From positions 62,001-126,000 of the forward strand of contig CAUJHJ010000057.1 in assembly GCA_963204835.1 (NCBI GenBank): 64,000 nucleotides of DNA, given 5' to 3'. This document shows, piece by piece, positions 59,356 through 64,000 of this stretch (positions are counted from its first letter, which is position 1; each line of letters opens with the position of its first letter). Both the position numbers and the translations under genes were made by a program. The DNA is from Pseudomonadota bacterium. GTDB taxonomy: Bacteria; Pseudomonadota; Gammaproteobacteria; Steroidobacterales; Steroidobacteraceae. The notes below the pieces were generated by a model. It was given only the letters and a program-made list of their open reading frames with translations. It was not told the DNA's origin and searched no databases.

Positions 59356-60678
59356 ATGTGGGGATTCACGGCGATGCGGCTCATCGCGACGATTGCCGTC
59401 GGGCTCGCCGCGGGCATGGTGGCCGGGCGACCCTGGGCCGGGATCGCCATTGCGCTGGCGCTCCAGGTCGCGTGGCTCCTCACGCGGCTCTACCGGCTCG
59501 ATCACTGGCTGCGCCATCGCGGCCGCATGGATCCGCCGGTGCTGCACGGCGTGTGGGACGACATCGTGACGCAGGTGGCACGCCTGCACCGGCGCAAGCG
59601 CCACCACAAGCAGCGCCTCGCGACGGTGTTGCGCGAATTGCGCGAATCCACGGATGCCCTGCCCGATGGGGTCGTCGCGCTCACGGCGCAGGGCGAGATC
59701 GCGTGGTTCAACCGTGCCGCCGCGCAACTGCTCAGGCTGCAGGGGCGGCGTGACATCGGCATCCGGATCGACAACCTGATCCGCCAGCCGCGGTTCGTGC
59801 GCTACCTGCAGGCGGGCGGCGGCACGGCGCCGCTCGTGCTGCAGGTGAGCGAGGCGCCCGAGGCCTGGCTCTCGCTGCACGTGCTGCCGTACGGGGAAGG
59901 GCAGCGCATGCTGCTCATCCGTGACGTCACGCGCGAGACGCGCCTCGAGACGATGCGCAAGGACTTCGTCGCCAATGCATCGCACGAGCTGCGCTCACCG
60001 CTCACCGTGATCTCGGGCTACCTCGAGACGCTCGCCACGGACCCCGCGACCGATCCCGCGCACGCGCCGCCGCTCGCCGAGATGCGCCGCCAGGCCGAGC
60101 GCATGGCCGCGATCATCGGTGACCTGCTCGTGCTGTCGCGCCTGGAGGCGAAGGACGGGCAGACGCCGGGCGAGCCGGTCGACGTCGCCGCGATGCTCAC
60201 GTTGCTGCGCAAGGAAGTTCTGGCGCGTCCCCGGCACCCGGCGCAGGTCGAACTCGCGATCGAGACGCAGGACCGGCTCATGGGCGACGAACTCGAGCTG
60301 CACTCGGCATTCGCCAACCTCGTCGACAATGCCGCCAAGTACACGCCCGAGGCCGGGCGAATCGCCCTGCGCTGGTGGAGCGATCGCGAGGGCGCGCATT
60401 TCTCGGTGGCCGATACGGGGCCGGGAATTCCGGCCGCCTCGATCCCGCGGCTGACCGAGCGCTTCTACCGGGTCGACCCGGGCCGCTCGCGCGCCACGGG
60501 CGGTTCCGGCCTCGGCCTCTCGATCGTCAAGCACGTGCTGCAGCGGCACGGCGCGCGGCTCGAAGTCGTGAGCGCCGAAGGGCGCGGCAGCACCTTCTCC
60601 TGTCACTTCCCGCCCGAGCGGGTCCTCGCGGCCGCAGGCCGTCCCTCAGCTATGATCGACACCCATGGAAACCACTGA
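59356..60678 (+). CDS. phoR: Phosphate regulon sensor histidine kinase PhoR
   Basis: A 440-residue kinase. Two membrane segments sit at the N-terminus (about 8–40), then a charged HRRKRHHKQR linker. A PAS domain covers about 95–195 (LPDGVVALTAQGEIAWFN). The H-box is FVANASHELRSPLTVISGYLE near residue 215; N-box NLVDNAAKYTPE, G1 DTGPGIP and G2 GGSGLGLSIVKHVLQRHGA follow. ATG 59356 is chosen, with TTG 59335 (overlapping the phoB stop) and ATG 59374 as alternatives. It overlaps phoU by 14 bases. Confidence 0.92.
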   Translation: MWGFTAMRLIATIAVGLAAGMVAGRPWAGIAIALALQVAWLLTRLYRLDHWLRHRGRMDPPVLHGVWDDIVTQVARLHRRKRHHKQRLATVLRELRESTDALPDGVVALTAQGEIAWFNRAAAQLLRLQGRRDIGIRIDNLIRQPRFVRYLQAGGGTAPLVLQVSEAPEAWLSLHVLPYGEGQRMLLIRDVTRETRLETMRKDFVANASHELRSPLTVISGYLETLATDPATDPAHAPPLAEMRRQAERMAAIIGDLLVLSRLEAKDGQTPGEPVDVAAMLTLLRKEVLARPRHPAQVELAIETQDRLMGDELELHSAFANLVDNAAKYTPEAGRIALRWWSDREGAHFSVADTGPGIPAASIPRLTERFYRVDPGRSRATGGSGLGLSIVKHVLQRHGARLEVVSAEGRGSTFSCHFPPERVLAAAGRPSAMIDTHGNH

Positions 60679-61399
60679 CCTCTCGCACCACATCTCGAGT
60701 CGCTTCAACGAAGACCTGGAAAGCGTGCGCGCGGACCTGCTCAGGATGGGCGGGCTCGTCGAGGCGCAGCTGCAGAAGAGCCTCGCCGCGCTGGCCGACG
60801 AGGACAGCGCGCTCGCGGCCGACGTCGTGCGCGACGATGCGCAGGTCAATCGCCTCGAGGTCGAGATCGACGAAGCCTGCCTGCGCATCCTCGCCACGCG
60901 CGCGCCGGCTGCCGGCGACCTGCGGCTGGTCGTGGCGATCACCAAGGCAATCACCGACCTCGAGCGCATCGGCGACGAGGCGCGCAAGATCGCGCACATC
61001 GCGTTGCGGCTCGCGTCGCTCGAGCGCCCGGCCGACCGCTATCGGGAGATCAGGCATCTCGGCCGGCTGGTCGAAGTCATGGTGCACGAGGCGCTCGATG
61101 CTTTCGCACGCATGGACAGCGACGCGGCGCTGCGCGTGCCGCAGCACGACCTGCAGGTCGACGAGGAGTACGAGTCGATCCAGCGCCAGTGCGTCACTTT
61201 CATGATGGAAGACCCGCGCCAGATCCGCCGCATGCTCGATGTCACCTGGGCGGCGCGCGCGCTCGAGCGCGTAGGCGATCATGCCAAGAACATCGCCGAG
61301 TACGTGATCTACATGGTGCACGGCCAGGACGTGCGCCACACCCGGCTCGAGGAAGTGCAGTCCCGCCTGCGCGCGCGCTCCGAGGGAGGCGCGCCGTGA
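60665..61399 (+). CDS. phoU: Phosphate signalling protein PhoU
   Basis: A 244-residue all-helical protein made of two repeated three-helix bundles. The metal-cluster motifs are DLERIGDEARKIA in the first half and ALERVGDHAKNIAEY in the second (E-x-x-x-D type). It links PstB and PhoR to repress the Pho regulon when phosphate is plentiful. The pstSCAB genes that usually precede phoU are not here; phoU directly follows phoR and overlaps it. dsbB follows with a GTGA overlap. Confidence 0.94.
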   Translation: METTDLSHHISSRFNEDLESVRADLLRMGGLVEAQLQKSLAALADEDSALAADVVRDDAQVNRLEVEIDEACLRILATRAPAAGDLRLVVAITKAITDLERIGDEARKIAHIALRLASLERPADRYREIRHLGRLVEVMVHEALDAFARMDSDAALRVPQHDLQVDEEYESIQRQCVTFMMEDPRQIRRMLDVTWAARALERVGDHAKNIAEYVIYMVHGQDVRHTRLEEVQSRLRARSEGGAP

Positions 61400-61896
61400 A
61401 GGCCGTGCAGGGCCGGGGCGCCAACCTGTTCGGCGCCGCCGCCTGCCTTGCGATGCTAGCGTTTGCGCTCTATTCCGAGAAGGTACTCGGCCTCGCGCCG
61501 TGTCCGCTCTGCATGTTCCAGCGCGTCGGGGTGCTGGCCCTCGGCATCGTGTTCCTCGCCGCGGCGCTGCACAACCCGGGCCGCATGGGCGGACGCGCCT
61601 ACGCCGTGCTGATCGTCGTGGCCGCGGGCTCGACCCTGGCGGTCGCGGCGCGCCATGTATACGTGCAAAGCCTGCCGCCGGGCACGGTGCCAGCCTGTGG
61701 TGCCTCGCTCGACTTCATGCTCGAGGTTTTTCCGCTCCTCGAAGTCGTGCGCAAGGTGATGACCGGGGGCGGGGAGTGCGCCCAGGTCGATTGGCGCTTC
61801 CTCGGCCTGTCGATGCCGGCCTGGGTGCTGGTCGCGGCCGGATTGCTCGGCGTCTACGGCGCCGCGGCCAACAGCGAGCGCAGGACGCCGAGGTAA
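61396..61896 (+). CDS. dsbB: Disulfide bond formation protein B
   Basis: A 166-residue inner-membrane protein with four segments. The redox pair C36/C39 (CPLC) lies in the first periplasmic loop and C101/C128 in the second; C17 is extra. FQRVGV after CPLCM is family-typical. It reoxidises DsbA and passes electrons to quinone. The GTG start overlaps the phoU stop as GTGA. Its end overlaps dapE by 43 bases (convergent). Confidence 0.92.
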   Translation: MKAVQGRGANLFGAAACLAMLAFALYSEKVLGLAPCPLCMFQRVGVLALGIVFLAAALHNPGRMGGRAYAVLIVVAAGSTLAVAARHVYVQSLPPGTVPACGASLDFMLEVFPLLEVVRKVMTGGGECAQVDWRFLGLSMPAWVLVAAGLLGVYGAAANSERRTPR

Positions 61897-62990
61897 ATCC
61901 GGTGCAGCGCGTCGATCTCCGCGACGCGCACGCACTCGTTGACCTTGTGGATGGTCGCATTGACGACGCCCAGTTCCACGACCTGCGCGCCCATCGGCGC
62001 GATGAAGCGGCCGTCGGACGTGCCGCCGCCCGTGGTGAGCTTCGGCCCGGCGCCCGTCTCGGCGCGGATCGCCCCGATGGCCGCGCGCGACAGTTCGGCC
62101 GGTGGCGTGAAGAAGGGCTCGCCCGACACGTACCACTCGAGCGTGTAGCGCACGCCGTGCTTGCGCAGGATGCCCTCGACGGTGTCCTGCAGCCCGGCGA
62201 GCGTCTGCACCGGTGAATAGCGCAGGTTGAAGCGGGCCTTCAGCTCGCCCGGGATCACGTTCGGCGCGCCGGTGCCTGCGTTGAAGTTCGAGACCTGGAA
62301 CGACGTCGGCTGGAAGTGTTCGTTGCCTTCATCCCAGACGCGGCTCGTGAGTTCCGCGAGCGCCGGCGCGAAACTGTGCACCGGGTTCTCGGCGAGCTGC
62401 GGGTAGGCGATGTGCCCCTGCACGCCGTGCACGGTGAGGCGGCCCGACAGCGAACCGCGGCGGCCGATCTTGATGGTGTCGCCGATTGCCCGCTCGCTCG
62501 AGGGCTCGCCGACCACGCACCAGTCGATGCGCTCGCCGCGCGCCTTGAGCGTTTCGACCACGCGCTTCGTGCCGTCGACCGAGGGTCCTTCTTCGTCGCT
62601 CGTGATGAGGAAGGCGATCGAGCCGCGGTGGCGCGGCCGTTCGCGCACGAAGGCTTCGCAGGCGGTGACCATCGCTGCGAGGCCGCTCTTCATGTCGGCC
62701 GCGCCGCGGCCATAGAGCACGCCGTCGCGCACGGCCGGCTGGAACGGGTCTGAGTGCCACTCCTCGAGCGGTCCGGTCGGCACGACGTCGGTGTGGCCGG
62801 CGAAGCAGAACACCGGGCCCTCGGTGCCGCGCCTCGCCCAGAAGTTGTCGACGACGCCGTAGCGCAGCGGCTCGACGGTGAATCCCGCGGCGGCGAGCCG
62901 CTCCATCATGACCTGCTGGCAGCCGCTATCCGCCGGTGTCACCGAGTTGCGGGCCATCAGGTCGAGTGTCAGCGCGAGGGTATCGGACAT
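61854..62990 (-). CDS. dapE: Succinyl-diaminopimelate desuccinylase
   Basis: A 378-residue M20-type dizinc hydrolase. Zinc and catalytic residues are readable in [38 protein letters not shown] (catalytic Glu), [11 protein letters not shown] and NATIHKVNE. It releases succinate from N-succinyl-LL-diaminopimelate in lysine and peptidoglycan synthesis. Length is normal. It is convergent with dsbB and divergent from the porin gene. Confidence 0.95.
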   Translation of the reverse strand: MSDTLALTLDLMARNSVTPADSGCQQVMMERLAAAGFTVEPLRYGVVDNFWARRGTEGPVFCFAGHTDVVPTGPLEEWHSDPFQPAVRDGVLYGRGAADMKSGLAAMVTACEAFVRERPRHRGSIAFLITSDEEGPSVDGTKRVVETLKARGERIDWCVVGEPSSERAIGDTIKIGRRGSLSGRLTVHGVQGHIAYPQLAENPVHSFAPALAELTSRVWDEGNEHFQPTSFQVSNFNAGTGAPNVIPGELKARFNLRYSPVQTLAGLQDTVEGILRKHGVRYTLEWYVSGEPFFTPPAELSRAAIGAIRAETGAGPKLTTGGGTSDGRFIAPMGAQVVELGVVNATIHKVNECVRVAEIDALHRIYLGVLRSLLAAAP

Positions 62991-63039
62991 GGCAGTGGCT
63001 CGGCCTTATACGGGGCGCGCCCGCGCGCCGCAAGTCCCA

Positions 63040-63095
63040 CTGTCACCTGGCTGACTTGCGGACGTCACGGAACCGCCATCTGCCGGCCGTATAAC
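63040..63095 (+). promoter_or_regulatory. Possible Pho box and -10 element of the porin gene
   Basis: CTGTCAC-CTGG-CTGACTT (63040–63057) fits the 7-4-7 Pho repeat at 7/7 and 5/7. TATAAC at 63090–63095 is a good -10, but it is 32 bases beyond the repeat instead of about 10, so direct PhoB activation from this site is uncertain. Confidence 0.35.
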
Positions 63096-63126
63096 ACGCG
63101 CCGACCGAAACAATCCGGAGATTCCC

Positions 63127-64000
63127 GTGAGAACACTTGTTGCTTCCGCCGTCGGTGCGCTGCTCGCCGCGCCGGCCATCGCCCAGCAGGCGCCCGCGTC
63201 GACCGCCGTCGAGGAGTTGCGCCGCGACCTCGAGTCCCTGACCGAGCGCCTCGAGCGGGTCGAGGCGGAAAATGCCTACCTCAAGGACAATGCACGCGCC
63301 AACCGCAAGGAGATCGCCGAGGCGGAAGTCGCGCTGGCGAAGCTCCCCGATATCGAAAAGGGCGCGAAGGCGGCCGACTGGGCGGGCAAGATCAAGCTGA
63401 AGGGCGACTTCCGCTATCGCCACGAGCAGATCGACGATTCCTCGCTGGCGACCGACCGGTTGCGCCATCGCGTGCGCGTGCGCCTCGGCGTCGAAGCGAA
63501 GGTGAACGACACGGTGAAGGCCGTGGTGCAGCTCGCCACGGCCGGCGACGACCGCGACCCTCGCTCGACCAACCAGACGCTCGGCGAGGGCAGCACGCGC
63601 AAGGGTGTCGGCCTCGACCTCGCGTACGCCGAGTGGGCGCCGGTGCAGGGCTTCAACGTGCAGCTCGGCAAGATCCCGTATGCCTGGCAGCGCACCGGCA
63701 GCTACTTCTGGGACGGCGACATCACCTGGGAAGGTGGTGCGGCCAGGATCGCGAGGGGACCGTTCTTCGCAAGCGCCTTCGGCGCCTGGTTGTCCGAATC
63801 CGGCAGCGGTGCCGATGCCAATGCCTTCGGCGGCCAGGTCGGCGTCAAGACGCAGCTCGCCGGCGGCGTTGGCCTCACCGCCGCAGTCGGCTATTTCGAT
63901 GTCGGCGCCGTGCAGGACGAGATCACGGCCGGCTCGGCCACCCCGGCCTGCACCGCGAACAACGCGTTCTTCGGCGGGGCGCAGGGTAACCGCACCCAGG
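63127..64000 (+). CDS. Putative outer-membrane porin (runs off window)
   Basis: The first 291 codons are present. GTG start, signal peptide ending APAIAQQ, then a short coiled-coil (ELRRDLESLTERLERVEAENAYLK) and the beginning of a beta-barrel (KIKLKGDFRYRHEQ, RLRHRVRVRLGVEAKV, FNVQLGKIPYAWQ). This layout matches the putative porin family with an N-terminal coiled coil. A Pho-box-like repeat upstream hints at phosphate or oxyanion uptake. The C-terminus is outside the window. Confidence 0.82.
   Translation, partial: MRTLVASAVGALLAAPAIAQQAPASTAVEELRRDLESLTERLERVEAENAYLKDNARANRKEIAEAEVALAKLPDIEKGAKAADWAGKIKLKGDFRYRHEQIDDSSLATDRLRHRVRVRLGVEAKVNDTVKAVVQLATAGDDRDPRSTNQTLGEGSTRKGVGLDLAYAEWAPVQGFNVQLGKIPYAWQRTGSYFWDGDITWEGGAARIARGPFFASAFGAWLSESGSGADANAFGGQVGVKTQLAGGVGLTAAVGYFDVGAVQDEITAGSATPACTANNAFFGGAQGNRTQ

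Overview
The window is a dense, high-G+C (by eye about two-thirds or more), Gram-negative chromosomal segment. It carries TonB-dependent receptor, porin, DsbB, lipoprotein and LPS/EPS-type genes. A kinase–lipoprotein–response-regulator trio of the GlrK/QseG/GlrR type, exosortase-A-associated enzymes, DusA, SrkA and YoaA together suggest an environmental gammaproteobacterium (Steroidobacter/Woeseia/Nevskia-like). That placement is inference. I see no tRNA, rRNA, insertion sequence, phage or CRISPR array. Intergenic spaces are short, and many genes are coupled by ATGA/GTGA overlaps.

Region 1 (1–23.6 kb) is a surface-polysaccharide locus. It has the exosortase-A-associated decarboxylase/acyl-CoA ligase pair, three glycosyltransferases, a Wzx-type flippase, an FkbM methyltransferase, a hexapeptide acyltransferase and an SGNH-like lipoprotein. 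A CDP-sugar branch is present (RfbF, RfbG, an RfbC-like epimerase, a SAF-domain dehydrogenase and an FAD oxidoreductase), plus a PIG-L deacetylase and two asparagine-synthase-type amidotransferases. It ends in a compact AsnB / acyl carrier protein / AMP ligase / NadE-like cassette that looks like a carrier-protein-based acid-activation and amidation module.

Region 2 (23.6–36.5 kb) holds regulation and housekeeping: the GlrR-QseG-GlrK operon (GlrR lacks the GAFTGA loop), galE and srkA with overlapping divergent starts, a 1213-residue PAS/GAF/GGDEF/EAL protein, a TRIC channel, a FAH-family hydrolase, Fur-box-controlled bfd followed by bfr, and a ZIP transporter.

Region 3 (36.5–51.7 kb) appears to be a co-regulated catabolic island. 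A 13-bp palindrome, GTATAC-N-GTAT(A/G)C, stands in front of a TonB-dependent receptor/TSUP divergent pair, an HbpS-like gene (with an ALDH and a second TSUP gene) and a permease. Half-sites stand before a haem-oxygenase-like diiron oxygenase operon and a GntR gene. Two GntR regulators are encoded inside the island. The oxygenase operon (diiron enzyme, Rieske ferredoxin, FAD reductase fused to a second Rieske domain, atypical SDR) looks like a self-contained multicomponent oxygenase. A cytosolic gamma-glutamyltransferase-like enzyme and an aspartate-dehydrogenase-like protein suggest a nitrogenous substrate. This is my best candidate for an undescribed system.

Region 4 (52–64 kb) is core metabolism and phosphate control: dusA, a class III cyclase with a C-terminal FHA domain, GTP-type pckG, yoaA, tsaB, phoB-phoR-phoU with a Pho box inside the tsaB end, dsbB, dapE and the start of a porin gene.
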